NCBI RefSeq assembly: GCF_017254845.1
Contig: NZ_JAFKCU010000002.1
Span: forward strand, 186,001-250,000
DNA from: Algoriphagus pacificus
GTDB lineage: Bacteria > Bacteroidota > Bacteroidia > Cytophagales > Cyclobacteriaceae
Length of the DNA: 64,000 nt
Direction: 5' to 3'
The notes beneath the pieces were generated by a model, which worked only from the letters and a program-made list of their open reading frames with translations, ran no database searches and was not told the origin of the DNA. Position numbers and translations under genes: made by a program. Below are positions 1 to 9,411 of the stretch, in pieces; the stretch's first letter is position 1, and each line of letters begins with the position of its first letter.

Positions 1-413
1 GAATTTGTCTGGGTTGCCGCTGCAAGAATCAGCTCATCGGGTTTTTCGGGCATTTTTGTATTCGTACTACCTCCTCCGATCCACATCATCCCAGTTTCAA
101 AAGGAGTGTCTCTTGGCACCACGATGGACACCCAGTGCCACCATTCCGTTTGATCCACTTGATCCGAGGTCAGCCAATTCTGAGAGGTCATTCTGAGCAC
201 ATGGAAATCATAATCTTCGCCTGCCACGGTTCTGACCACTTCAAAATGAAAATCAGGTGATGGACCCATTACATAGTCTTTCAAAATGGATTTTTTTCCT
301 ATTTCGGGAGGAAGGATTTTCTCATTCGATTCATTTTTACAGGAGCAGAGAATTGAAAAAACTGCCAGATTAAAAATTAGAATTTTTAAAAATCTGAAAG
401 AGGTTGGTTTCAT
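1..413 (-). CDS. PhoPQ-activated pathogenicity-related family lipoprotein (N-terminal part, cut by window edge)
   Basis: This is the first 137 codons of a leftward gene that runs off the left edge. It begins with ATG at 413-411. The N-terminus is a lipoprotein signal (MKPTSFRFLKILIF, lipobox LCSC, Cys about residue 25). It is followed by FHFEVVRTVAG, MTSQNWLTSDQVD and WWHWVSIVVP, which match the start of the PhoPQ-activated pathogenicity-related family (PqaA, PF10142), a secreted alpha/beta-hydrolase-like family of unknown substrate. The catalytic part lies outside the window. It is divergent from the PhoD-like phosphatase. The family call rests on the WxHW..VVP region only; the actual activity is unknown. 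Confidence 0.7.
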   Translation of the reverse strand, partial: MKPTSFRFLKILIFNLAVFSILCSCKNESNEKILPPEIGKKSILKDYVMGPSPDFHFEVVRTVAGEDYDFHVLRMTSQNWLTSDQVDQTEWWHWVSIVVPRDTPFETGMMWIGGGSTNTKMPEKPDELILAAATQTN

Positions 414-652
414 AGATGCTGGGTTTTTTGTTAAGGCTTTAAAAGCTAAGGATTTATATGAATTTGACCAATATGAAGGACTTTTAATCTTGATTTTATA
501 GGGTCATTCGAACACTTGTTTTTGGAGGAGTAAGTGTATAAGACAAGTTAAAACCCGCTTTTTGAATCAAATACCTACCATTTTTTAAATCAAAAAGTCC
601 GAAATTGAATCCTTTCATAGAAATCAACCTGAATGATTCCTGCTGAGTCAAA

Positions 653-666
653 ATTTGCAGGCAAAT
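653..666. promoter_or_regulatory. 14-bp perfect inverted repeat before the PhoD-like gene
   Basis: ATTTGC-AG-GCAAAT is a perfect 6-2-6 palindrome ending 12 nt before the ATG at 679. It could be an operator or a weak hairpin over the translation start. No second copy was noticed elsewhere, so any role is a guess. Confidence 0.3.
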
Positions 667-678
667 AACCCAAACACC

Positions 679-3285
679 ATGAAAAGAAGATCTGCTGTCA
701 AGGCAATGGCCCTCACTACTTTTTCTCCCTTATTCTTACCACAAGGATTTACCGGCATCAAAAAATTTCTCGGTATTCAAGAACAGGCATTTAAAAGCAA
801 TTGGGAAAACTGGCCAGATATGAAATGGGTTGGCCCTGAATTTTGGGGGAATAGATTGCAGGATTGGGAAATCATCGAAGGAAAGGCTACATGTGTTATC
901 GCTGCTCCAAATCGGTCTTTGCATATTTTGACCCATCAGCTTGGAGCTGAACTGGCCAATTTTGAGCAAACGGTGAAAATTGATTGGGCTAATTCTTCTC
1001 TCGGAGGGAATGAGAAAGTCTATGCAGGTTTTAGACTTGGAGCAAAAGGTAGGTTTGAAGATTATCGATCAGCAGCTGTTTTTGGAGAAGGGCTGGACGT
1101 TGGGATCAATGGAAAAGGACAGCTTTCTATAGGAGACAAGGTAAGTCAAGAAACCCTGGATCTCAGTAAAACAATATCTCTTGAGCTAAAAGCCAAGTAT
1201 TCAGCGGGTGCTTATGTCCTTATTTTAAATGGGAAAACAGAAGGAAATACTTCTTCAGTTTCATTGAGCCAAGAAGGAGTTGAACCCCAGACTTTGCAAG
1301 GGAATATCGCTTTGGTTTGTCACTGTCCCAACGATTCTACAGTAGATGCCCCTTTGGCTGCCTTTTCAGATTGGGTTTTCCAAGGTGAAAAAATAACTGA
1401 GCATGCAGACCAACTCTTTGGCCCGATTTGCTTTGCCCAATACACTCTGCATCGAGGAATTCTAAAAATGACTGCCCAATTGGCGCCAATTGAGGAAATC
1501 AAAGGTTTGAAGATTTCTTTGCAGCTTCAGAGAGGAAATGAGTGGGAGACTATTCAAACTGCTGATATCGATCCGTTGGGAAGAATTGCTCAGTTTAGAA
1601 TTCAAGATTGGGCAATTCAGGAAACCAAACCATATCGGGTGCATTTGGAAATTCCTTTGAAAAACAAACTTCAGGAGTTTGACTATTATGGTGAGATCGC
1701 GAAGGAGCCCGAGTCTCAGGAAGACTTGAAGGTAGCTGTTTTCAGTTGCAATGCAGATCACGGATTTCCGGATGAGGAAGTTTCCATTCATGTCAATAAG
1801 CATCAACCCGACATGGCCTTGTTTCTTGGTGATCAGTTTTATGAAGGAACAGGTGGTTTCGGCATTCAAACCGATCGAATTGAGAAATCCAGTCTGGATT
1901 ATCTGCGAAAGTGGTACATGTTCGGATGGTCTTATAGAAACATTTTCAGAACAATTCCTGCCGCTTTTATTCCCGACGATCATGATGTGTATCATGGGAA
2001 TGTCTGGGGAATGGGAGGAGAGCATGCACCAACAGATAAAGGTTGGGGTTATGTGGCCCAAGATCAAGGTGGCTACAAAATGTCCCCTCAATGGGTGAAT
2101 ATGATTCAGGCTACTCAGACAAGCCATTTGCCCGATCCTTATGATCCCCGCCCAGTCAAGCAAGGAATCAATGTGTATTACACCGATTGGAATTATGGAG
2201 GGGTGAGTTTTGCGATTTTGGAGGACAGAAAATTCAAATCAGCACCTAAGAAAGTTTTACCCGAGGAGGCGAAAGTCCAAAATGGCTTTATTCAAAACAG
2301 AGATTTTGACATCAGGAAATACTACGATATAGAAGCCGAGCTTTTAGGCGAAAGGCAAATGGAGTTTTTAACACATTGGGTTTCTCATTGGGATGATGGA
2401 ATTCAGATGAAAGCAGTTTGCTCTCAGACAAATTTCTGCACAGTTGCCACTTTGCCGGAAGGGAGCATTATCGATGAGATAGTTCCGAGTTTGGCAATTC
2501 CGGAAAAAGGAGAATATGTGCCTGGAGATGCTCCAACTTCCGATATGGATTCCAACGGTTGGCCTCAAAAAGGAAGAGATGAGGCTCTGAGAACGATAAG
2601 AAAAGCCTTTGCACTCCATATTGCCGGGGATCAGCATTTGGCGAGTACGGTGCATTATGGTGTGGATGAATTCCGTGATTCAGGATTTGCCTTTGCAGGC
2701 CCTGCCTTAAATAATTTATGGCCGAGAAGATGGTGGCCTCAGGTTCCTTCGGATCATCAGCCTATCCCAGGAAAAGCTAAGTATACGGGAGACTTTTTGG
2801 ATGGCTTCGGCAATAAAATGACTATCCATGCGGTGGCAAACCCTTACAAAACAGGTTTTGAGCCATCACGGATTTATGACAGGGGAACGGGATATGGGAT
2901 CATTACTTTTGATAAGCTAGCGAGGAAAATGAAAATCGAATGCTGGCCTAGAAATGTGGATCCGATTGCAAATCCAGCTGGGCAATATGAAGGTTGGCCG
3001 ATTGAGATAGCCCAAGAAGAGAACTATGCTAGAAAAGCGAAAGGTTTTTTACCCATGATTGAGGTCAAGGGAGCGAAAAACCCTGTTTTGGAAATCTTCA
3101 ATGAGAAAAGAAATGAATTGGAATATGCCATTCGATTGAAAGAAACAAACCATTTGGCGAAGGTCTTTTCCGAGGACACCTTTCGGGTAAACCTGATTGA
3201 TACGACTTCTGGAAAGAAGATTTCAATGGGTAATTTAAAAATCTCCAAAGAGACGGATCAACCAATAGTATTTGATTTCAGCTAA
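679..3285 (+). CDS. PhoD-like alkaline phosphatase/phosphodiesterase, exported
   Basis: A protein of 868 residues if started at ATG 679. An in-frame TTG at 655 would add 8 residues, but ATG gives a cleaner signal MKRRSAVKAMAL with a twin arginine, as expected for Tat-exported PhoD enzymes. The first ~380 residues form a non-catalytic beta-rich region. The metallophosphatase core then shows GDQFYEGTGG, IPDDHDVYHGN and HIAGDQHLAS, which are metal ligands of the PhoD/alkaline phosphatase D family. The protein should hydrolyse phosphate mono- or diesters outside the cytoplasm. It sits next to SusC/SusD and three more phosphoesterase genes, which suggests a role in scavenging organic phosphate. 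The substrate cannot be read from sequence. Confidence 0.85.
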   Translation: MKRRSAVKAMALTTFSPLFLPQGFTGIKKFLGIQEQAFKSNWENWPDMKWVGPEFWGNRLQDWEIIEGKATCVIAAPNRSLHILTHQLGAELANFEQTVKIDWANSSLGGNEKVYAGFRLGAKGRFEDYRSAAVFGEGLDVGINGKGQLSIGDKVSQETLDLSKTISLELKAKYSAGAYVLILNGKTEGNTSSVSLSQEGVEPQTLQGNIALVCHCPNDSTVDAPLAAFSDWVFQGEKITEHADQLFGPICFAQYTLHRGILKMTAQLAPIEEIKGLKISLQLQRGNEWETIQTADIDPLGRIAQFRIQDWAIQETKPYRVHLEIPLKNKLQEFDYYGEIAKEPESQEDLKVAVFSCNADHGFPDEEVSIHVNKHQPDMALFLGDQFYEGTGGFGIQTDRIEKSSLDYLRKWYMFGWSYRNIFRTIPAAFIPDDHDVYHGNVWGMGGEHAPTDKGWGYVAQDQGGYKMSPQWVNMIQATQTSHLPDPYDPRPVKQGINVYYTDWNYGGVSFAILEDRKFKSAPKKVLPEEAKVQNGFIQNRDFDIRKYYDIEAELLGERQMEFLTHWVSHWDDGIQMKAVCSQTNFCTVATLPEGSIIDEIVPSLAIPEKGEYVPGDAPTSDMDSNGWPQKGRDEALRTIRKAFALHIAGDQHLASTVHYGVDEFRDSGFAFAGPALNNLWPRRWWPQVPSDHQPIPGKAKYTGDFLDGFGNKMTIHAVANPYKTGFEPSRIYDRGTGYGIITFDKLARKMKIECWPRNVDPIANPAGQYEGWPIEIAQEENYARKAKGFLPMIEVKGAKNPVLEIFNEKRNELEYAIRLKETNHLAKVFSEDTFRVNLIDTTSGKKISMGNLKISKETDQPIVFDFS

Positions 3286-3291
3286 ATAAAT

Positions 3292-3316
3292 AAGCCCGAG
3301 TAATCGGGCTTTATTT
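3292..3316. terminator. Bidirectional rho-independent terminator
   Basis: AAGCCCGA-gtaa-TCGGGCTT followed by TATTTTTA lies just after the PhoD-like stop and directly before the stop of the convergent DoxX-like gene, so it can serve both. Confidence 0.8.
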
Positions 3317-3775
3317 TTAGGAAGCTAATTCCTTTTGAGGGTTATAGACTTTGAGAATTGGTTTTTCTTCAATTTCAGGAGCTATCTGCTCTTTGGTTTT
3401 GAAGATGAAAATCCCCAATGAAATCAGAGCTAGATTTTTGATGATGTATTGACCAACTAGAGTAGGAGTAAACCAGGTTTGCCAAATTTCATCCGTCAAT
3501 ACCAAAACTGGTAAGAATGTAGTACCCATGTGGAAAAGCATAAGGTACAATGCTGTTTTGCTGAACTTAGGAACTAGCCAAAGTAGGCCTAAGGCACATT
3601 CAAAGAGTCCAAAACCCATGCAAAAGGCTTGGAAGTCTATCCAAATCCCTAAGGTTTGATTAAATAGGTTTTCGACTAGTGTCTCAGCGGGTGAGATTCC
3701 GATTACTTTTAAAATCCCAAACCAGAAATAAATAATGAAAAGGGAGATTCGACCAAACTGAGCAGTATTTTTCAT
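3317..3775 (-). CDS. DoxX/YkgB-like small integral membrane protein
   Basis: 152 residues from ATG 3775-3773 (MKNTAQFGRISLFIIYFWFG). The frame stays open another 63 codons upstream, but that part is not membrane-like and starts in AT-rich DNA, so the shorter start is chosen. About four hydrophobic segments are visible (ISLFIIYFWFGILK, FCMGFGLFECALGLLWL, ALYLMLFHMGTTFLPVLVL, IIKNLALISLGIFIF). The layout FxRISL..FWFGxLK and the final segment resemble the DoxX/DUF417 (YkgB) group of inner-membrane proteins, whose function is poorly known. The C-terminal ~25 residues are cytosolic and charged. Confidence 0.65.
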   Translation of the reverse strand: MKNTAQFGRISLFIIYFWFGILKVIGISPAETLVENLFNQTLGIWIDFQAFCMGFGLFECALGLLWLVPKFSKTALYLMLFHMGTTFLPVLVLTDEIWQTWFTPTLVGQYIIKNLALISLGIFIFKTKEQIAPEIEEKPILKVYNPQKELAS

Positions 3776-4471
3776 GGGTGAATTGTTTAGAGAATCGAAA
3801 CCTAAACTATCCCCATTCCTCTTCCAATGATAAAAATCAGGTTTTAGAATTTTTATTACGCTCAAACCTATTTCCCAATCTGTAGACAATTTTGAGTAAT
3901 TATTTTTTTGCAGGATTTCATAAATACTGATAGATGGTTTTTTACTGGAACCAAAAACTTGCAAGAGATAGGTTAAAGTATTTTCTGTTGTTTTAATTTT
4001 ATCAAATCATTACGAATCAATATAAATCGATAGAACTGGTTTATTATAAATTAACCTTTGTATTATAGTTTAAAATAGTCCTATAGATAAAGTTATATTG
4101 TTCTATATAATTTCATGTTTTTAAAATTCTTTGAATCAATTAATGAAATAAATGAACAGCAGGTTTTTTCTTAAAAAACTCAGATCATTTTTACTTTTTA
4201 TTTTCTTGAAACTGCTCTAAAACCTCGTAATAGTCCTCTTTAGGTATTTTTTTTTGAGATTTGAAGCATTTTCATCTTTTCCGATTATTCTAAATTTTAG
4301 AGAAAAAATAGCTAAAAAATTATATTTCTTTATTTAATCTAAGCCTAAAAATTCCTTAACAGATATACATGTTTTAAAATCTACTTTTGATTTGGATTTA
4401 GAAAAGAGCTATGAAAGTTTCTTTGCTCTTAATTATATAAAAGTGTTTTTAACTATCCAACAATTATTTAT
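3776..4471. other. 696-bp AT-rich divergent intergenic region before SusC
   Basis: No convincing gene is seen on either strand. A TAnnTTTG-type -7 box (TACTTTTG, 4382-4389) lies 82 nt before the SusC ATG without a clear -33 TTTG. The predicted leader contains a hairpin with arms AAGAGC (4404-4409) and GCTCTT (4425-4430) enclosing AAAG-TTT-CTTT. This may be the SusC/SusD promoter and 5' leader. The length is unusual for this gene-dense window, so a small RNA or regulator site is possible but not shown. Confidence 0.4.
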
Positions 4472-7400
4472 ATGGTTTTAAATTTACGTTTATCTAAAAT
4501 CATGCAAGCATCTGCCTGTATGGTTATGTTGGCAGGTTTGAGTGCGAGTCCTACGCACCTGGCAGCCAAGGATTTTGGGAAGGAAGCAAAGCTAAACCTA
4601 GCTCCCAAAGGCCAGTCTATTTCCGGTACGGTGAAAGACGAAGATGGGATTCCTCTACCCGGAGCAACTATCCTGGTAAAAGGGACTACCAATGGAACGG
4701 TTACGGATCTTGAGGGTAAGTTTTCTATTGATGTCAATGAGAATGCAATTTTGCAGATTTCTTATGTGGGCTACATTCTTCAAGAGGTACCAGTAGCAGG
4801 AAAATCTGTCTTTGACATCCAACTTAAGCCTGATGCTACTCAATTAGATGAATTGGTGGTAATCGGTTATGGTACGCAAAAGCGTTCCGACGTGACAGGA
4901 GCTATTGGCTCAGTGAAAAGTGAAAACTTCAACCGTGGAGTCATCACCAATCCTGTAGATCTCCTACAGGGCAAAGTAGCCGGTGTTAACATTACCTCGA
5001 CAAGTGGCGAGCCGGGTGCCAATCAAAATGTGATCATCCGGGGTATCGGAAGTTTGCGATCTGGAACCCAGCCACTCTATGTATTGGATGGTTTTCTTTT
5101 GGACAACACCAGCACTGGGATTTCCTCCAATCCACTCACCTTCCTTAATCCAAACGACATCGAGAGCATCGATGTGTTGAAAGATGCTAGTGCAACTGCA
5201 CTGTACGGATCAAGGGCTTCAAATGGTGTGATCGTTATCACCACCAAAAAAGGCAAGTCCGGAACCTCCCAAGTCAATGTCTCCGCATCCACTGCCTGGT
5301 CTAAAATGTCAAATCAAATCGATGTGTTCAGCGCTGATGAGTTTCGTCGTCAGGTAGTTGCAGTAGGGGGTGCTTTGGAAGATTTTAATGGAAACACCAA
5401 CTGGCAGGATGAATTGACTCAGGTAGGACTTTCACAGGATTACAGCATTTCAATGAGTGGAGCTAACTCTGAGAAATTTTCCTACTTCGCCTCACTGGGA
5501 TATCAAGATCAGGAAGGTATCCTGAAAAACAGCAACCTGTCCCGCTATTCTGGAAAGCTGAATATGAACCAGAAGGCATTTGAGGGACGCTTGATTGTAG
5601 ATTACAACCTGACAGCTTCTTACACCAAAAATTTGAGACCAAGCATCGGATCTACGATTAGTGATATGCTTTACCTGAATCCTACGATTCCTGCATATAC
5701 TAACGGCGAACCTACGCTCCTAAATACCAACAACCTGAATCCGCTGAAAAGATATGAGCTATATTCAGATGATGCGGTAAACAACAGGATTTTGGGTACA
5801 ATCTCTCCCTCTTTTGAAATCTTTGACGGTCTTACCTACAAGCTAAATCTTGGTGTGGATTTCTCTAATACCAACAGATTCCAGCAGTACATCCCTTTCA
5901 CAGATGTAGTAAATGAATCCAATATTTCACTGGGTACACTAGATGAATTGATTGCATCCAACACCAACAGCTTGGTAGAAAATACCCTGACTTACAATTG
6001 GAATAATTACAAGCACAATTTTACTGCCTTGGCAGGTCACTCGTATCAGTCTTTTCTGGAGGAATTCAGAAGTACTTCTGCCACCGGTTTTGCTGCTAAC
6101 AATATCGAACCAAGATATCAGGATCATAACAGTACCAGCGAATTTCCAACTACGGTCAGTGCTTCAGCTGTGAAAAATGAACTGCAATCCTTCTTTGGTA
6201 GATTAAATTACGTGTACAACGATAAGTATTTGTTCACTGCGACAATCAGAGCTGATGGTTCATCCAAGTTTGGTGACAACAACAAGTACGGTTACTTCCC
6301 TTCCTTTGCCCTCGGATGGAATCTGAGCAAAGAAGCTTTCATGGCAAATTCAGGTATTGACAATCTGAAACTTCGATCCAGCTGGGGACAAACCGGAAAT
6401 CAGGAAATCCCTTCCAAAATCACCAAGGCTAGCTTCTCAGAAGATCGTTTGGCGACTGGATCAGGAAGCTTGAATACCTATCCAATAGATACCGATGGCA
6501 ACTCACTTGATGATTATCCTTACGGAATTGTATTCACCCGTTTGGCAAATCCGGATTTGCAGTGGGAAGTTTCTACCCAGTTTGACTTTGGGTTGGATTT
6601 TGCCTTCTTGGATTATCGCTTGACAGGTACTTTGGATTATTTCAACAAGGTGTCATCCAATATTTTGCTTGAGGTAGTTCCTGCGGATCCAGTTCAGCCT
6701 ACTTCTACCTATTGGGATAATATCGAAGACATGAAAATCCACAACAGTGGAGTGGAATTGGCTTTGAACTACAGCAACAACGCACAGTCTGCTTTTTCCT
6801 ATACCATCGGCGGTAATATCACTTATATCCAAAATGAAGTTCGGGATTCCCCTTATTCCGTCTTGACTACAGGTGCAGCGCAAGGTGCAGGGCAGACCGG
6901 CGCAACAATCAACGGGTACATCAACAACCAGCCAATCGGTGCATTCTACATGCTGCAGTTTGATGGTATTGCAGAAAATGGGCTGAACCGTTTTGTGGAT
7001 ATCAACGGTGACGGCGAAATCCTCGACAATGACCGAAGTGTGGTGGGAAGTGCGATTCCAAAGCTTATCTATGGAATCAACGCCAATATGAGCTACAAGA
7101 ATTTTGATTTGGGACTCAATTTCAATGGAGTTTCAGGAAACAAAATCTACAACCATACCACCATGTCGCTTTTCACCAAAGCTCAACTGTCACGATCCAA
7201 CAATACCACAGATTTTGCAGTGCAGTACCCGTCTGAATCTTTCAATAATTCAAACACGGTTTCCACCCGATACCTGGAAAGTGGCTCTTTCTTCAGATTG
7301 AACAATGCGACACTGGGATACAATCTAAGACCAGGCCTCATTGGAGCTGGTAATGCCTTCCAGAACATCCGTCTATCTGTCACTGGCCAAAACCTTTTCG

Positions 7401-7537
7401 TGATCACAGATTATTCAGGATTTGATCCGGAGATCAATACAGGAACAAGCTCTGGTGGTATCCAGACTTTCGGTATCGACCGATTTACCTATCCTAAAGC
7501 AAGGACATTCATGGTCAATCTGAACTTAACATTCTAA
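4472..7537 (+). CDS. SusC/RagA-family TonB-dependent outer-membrane transporter
   Basis: 1021 residues, a normal SusC length. Signal peptide about 1-32 (LSKIMQASACMVMLAGL). A carboxypeptidase-D-regulatory-like domain spans about 49-125 (SGTVKDEDGIPLPGATI). The SusC hallmark LDELVVIGYGTQKRSDVTGA opens the plug, with VLKDASATALYGSRASNGVI marking its end. A 22-stranded barrel follows, ending in aromatic F. It forms the energised pore of a SusCD pair with the SusD gene 44 nt downstream. No glycoside hydrolase, FecR or ECF sigma gene is next to it. Its neighbours are phosphoesterases, so a phosphorylated ligand (phospholipid head group, inositol phosphate or similar) is inferred rather than a glycan. 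Confidence 0.9.
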   Translation: MVLNLRLSKIMQASACMVMLAGLSASPTHLAAKDFGKEAKLNLAPKGQSISGTVKDEDGIPLPGATILVKGTTNGTVTDLEGKFSIDVNENAILQISYVGYILQEVPVAGKSVFDIQLKPDATQLDELVVIGYGTQKRSDVTGAIGSVKSENFNRGVITNPVDLLQGKVAGVNITSTSGEPGANQNVIIRGIGSLRSGTQPLYVLDGFLLDNTSTGISSNPLTFLNPNDIESIDVLKDASATALYGSRASNGVIVITTKKGKSGTSQVNVSASTAWSKMSNQIDVFSADEFRRQVVAVGGALEDFNGNTNWQDELTQVGLSQDYSISMSGANSEKFSYFASLGYQDQEGILKNSNLSRYSGKLNMNQKAFEGRLIVDYNLTASYTKNLRPSIGSTISDMLYLNPTIPAYTNGEPTLLNTNNLNPLKRYELYSDDAVNNRILGTISPSFEIFDGLTYKLNLGVDFSNTNRFQQYIPFTDVVNESNISLGTLDELIASNTNSLVENTLTYNWNNYKHNFTALAGHSYQSFLEEFRSTSATGFAANNIEPRYQDHNSTSEFPTTVSASAVKNELQSFFGRLNYVYNDKYLFTATIRADGSSKFGDNNKYGYFPSFALGWNLSKEAFMANSGIDNLKLRSSWGQTGNQEIPSKITKASFSEDRLATGSGSLNTYPIDTDGNSLDDYPYGIVFTRLANPDLQWEVSTQFDFGLDFAFLDYRLTGTLDYFNKVSSNILLEVVPADPVQPTSTYWDNIEDMKIHNSGVELALNYSNNAQSAFSYTIGGNITYIQNEVRDSPYSVLTTGAAQGAGQTGATINGYINNQPIGAFYMLQFDGIAENGLNRFVDINGDGEILDNDRSVVGSAIPKLIYGINANMSYKNFDLGLNFNGVSGNKIYNHTTMSLFTKAQLSRSNNTTDFAVQYPSESFNNSNTVSTRYLESGSFFRLNNATLGYNLRPGLIGAGNAFQNIRLSVTGQNLFVITDYSGFDPEINTGTSSGGIQTFGIDRFTYPKARTFMVNLNLTF

Positions 7538-7581
7538 AAACAAGACAGATGCTTATTCATCTTTCAGATAAAATTAAATTT

Positions 7582-9327
7582 ATGAAGACGATCAGTTTTA
7601 GAAAATTAATCCCCGCAGCTGCCTTTTTTCTGGCATTTATAAGCTGTACTACTTTAGAAGAAGAGGTGCTCGATGAGTCACTGACTGGTACAGGTCAAGC
7701 GGAAATCGTGAGCGGATCAATCGCTCCTGTGTATGGAATGCTCCGTCAGGTATGGCTTCACACAGTCAACTTTGGACTGCAAGAAGTCGCTTCTGACGAA
7801 GGTATCTTACCGTATCGTGGTGGTACGGACTGGTTTGACGGCGGTAAATTTATCGCGGTACACCAACATCTGATGACACCAAGTAATAGTTTGGTGGGAG
7901 ATGCTTGGACATATATCACGCTTACTTTGTCCCGGGCTGTTGCCGCTGAGGAGCAGTTGGGTTTGGAAGTGGAAAATGGAAATTCCAGCGCCCAAAATCC
8001 ACTTTACGAGATGGTCGCTATGAAAGCTTACCTGAATATGCTGGCTTTGGATAACTGGGGTTTGGTATTCAGAAAAGACCGCTCCGATCAGCAGTCCGAG
8101 ATTCTCAGAGGTCAGGAAGCTGTAGACTATTTGGAGACAGAGTTGCTTTCTGTTGTCGATTTGATCAGCAGCACCAGTGGTCCAGGTAGAATGAACAAGT
8201 ATGCTGTGGAGGCTCTTCTTGCACGCCTTTATCTGAATGCGGCTGTTTATCGGGATCCATACGGTACGCCAAATTTCCTTGCTGAAGACATGGATAAAGT
8301 GATTCAATACACCAATAGCATCATCAATTCCGGGTACTCCTTGTCTCCCGAATACTTTGATCTATTCAATGACAACAACAACACAAATCCAGAAATCATC
8401 TTCTCTCTGGATCAGCGTGGAGTGCTTCAGACCGAACACAGCAGATGGCAGTACTGGTCTATTTCTGGTGATCAGGTTCCAAGACCTGAGTTCCCAAGTA
8501 CTCGTGGTACGGATGCTGTAGCCGCTACTCCTGATTTTATCCAGACTTGGTATGATGCCTACGGAGATGTAGATCCAGCCGACGCTGATGCTCGTTTTTT
8601 CCAAGAGAATACTGTCATTCCGGATAATTTGAGAGACCTCACCGGAGTAAATCCTACCAATGACGAAAACCATTACTACTGTGTAGATGAGAATGACTTT
8701 GAGATGGACCGTGGAATTTTGCGTGGGATCATTTGGGGTCCAAGAAAAGACGCAAACGGTAACATTATCAGATGTGAAGATGGCAAGGTGAGAGTTTATC
8801 CGGTCATCAACAGAAGAAGTAGCGGAGCCAACATCCGATATGTAGATCATACGTTTCAGGTGGACTTCAGCAACGAAGGAAGTCTCCACAACACAGGTCA
8901 CAGATTCTCCAAGTATCAGTTTAGCCGTTCCGCCCCTAACTGCTGCAGCAACAGCAGCGTGGATATTGTGCTGATCCGTTTGGGTGAAGTGTATTTGATG
9001 CGTGCTGAAGCTAAATTGAGGAAAGGTGACAATGCCGGTGCTTTGGCTGATATCAATACGCTCAGAACGTCAAGAAACGCACGTCCTGCTCAGACACCTG
9101 CTCCATTGAATTCCATTGATTTGGATATTCTGTTCAGAGAGTCAGGCTTTGAATTGTACTGGGAAGGTTTGAGAAGAACCAATCAGATTCGATTTGGTAA
9201 ATATGAGGACAGCTGGACTGAGAAAACTGACAGCGATGTCAATAAAAGACTTTTCCCAATCCCGCAGCGAGCCATAGACGGTGCGTCTAACATTTCTGGA
9301 TTTTTGGTTCAGAATCAAGGATATTAA
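7582..9327 (+). CDS. SusD/RagB-family outer-membrane ligand-binding lipoprotein
   Basis: 581 residues from ATG 7582 (MKTISFRKLIPAAAF). An earlier in-frame ATG at 7549 adds 11 residues that would spoil the signal. Lipobox FISC puts the lipidated Cys at about residue 22. The C-terminal SusD region shows VDIVLIRLGEVYLMRAEAKL and RESGFELYWEGLRRTNQIRF, both typical of RagB/SusD. It caps the SusC transporter at the cell surface and binds the ligand. It shares an operon with SusC and ends before a strong terminator. Confidence 0.9.
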   Translation: MKTISFRKLIPAAAFFLAFISCTTLEEEVLDESLTGTGQAEIVSGSIAPVYGMLRQVWLHTVNFGLQEVASDEGILPYRGGTDWFDGGKFIAVHQHLMTPSNSLVGDAWTYITLTLSRAVAAEEQLGLEVENGNSSAQNPLYEMVAMKAYLNMLALDNWGLVFRKDRSDQQSEILRGQEAVDYLETELLSVVDLISSTSGPGRMNKYAVEALLARLYLNAAVYRDPYGTPNFLAEDMDKVIQYTNSIINSGYSLSPEYFDLFNDNNNTNPEIIFSLDQRGVLQTEHSRWQYWSISGDQVPRPEFPSTRGTDAVAATPDFIQTWYDAYGDVDPADADARFFQENTVIPDNLRDLTGVNPTNDENHYYCVDENDFEMDRGILRGIIWGPRKDANGNIIRCEDGKVRVYPVINRRSSGANIRYVDHTFQVDFSNEGSLHNTGHRFSKYQFSRSAPNCCSNSSVDIVLIRLGEVYLMRAEAKLRKGDNAGALADINTLRTSRNARPAQTPAPLNSIDLDILFRESGFELYWEGLRRTNQIRFGKYEDSWTEKTDSDVNKRLFPIPQRAIDGASNISGFLVQNQGY

Positions 9328-9350
9328 AACCTAAAAACCTATTATAAAGT

Positions 9351-9386
9351 AAAAGCCGATGAGTAATTTCTCATCGGCTTTTTTAT
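9351..9386 (+). terminator. Rho-independent terminator after SusC/SusD
   Basis: AAAAGCCGATGAG-taattt-CTCATCGGCTTTT is followed by a T run. It lies 24 nt past the SusD stop and also faces the end of the convergent phosphoesterase gene, so it may act in both directions. Confidence 0.85.
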
Positions 9387-9411
9387 TTTCTAGTCCCTAT
9401 AAAATTGAAAA

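Noticed and set aside
1462-2163. Long antisense frame inside the PhoD-like gene
   Set aside because: It overlaps conserved catalytic motifs of the + strand gene and has no recognisable domain.
7807-8901. Antisense frames inside the SusD gene
   Set aside because: SusD is complete and conserved over this stretch; the antisense products have random-looking composition.
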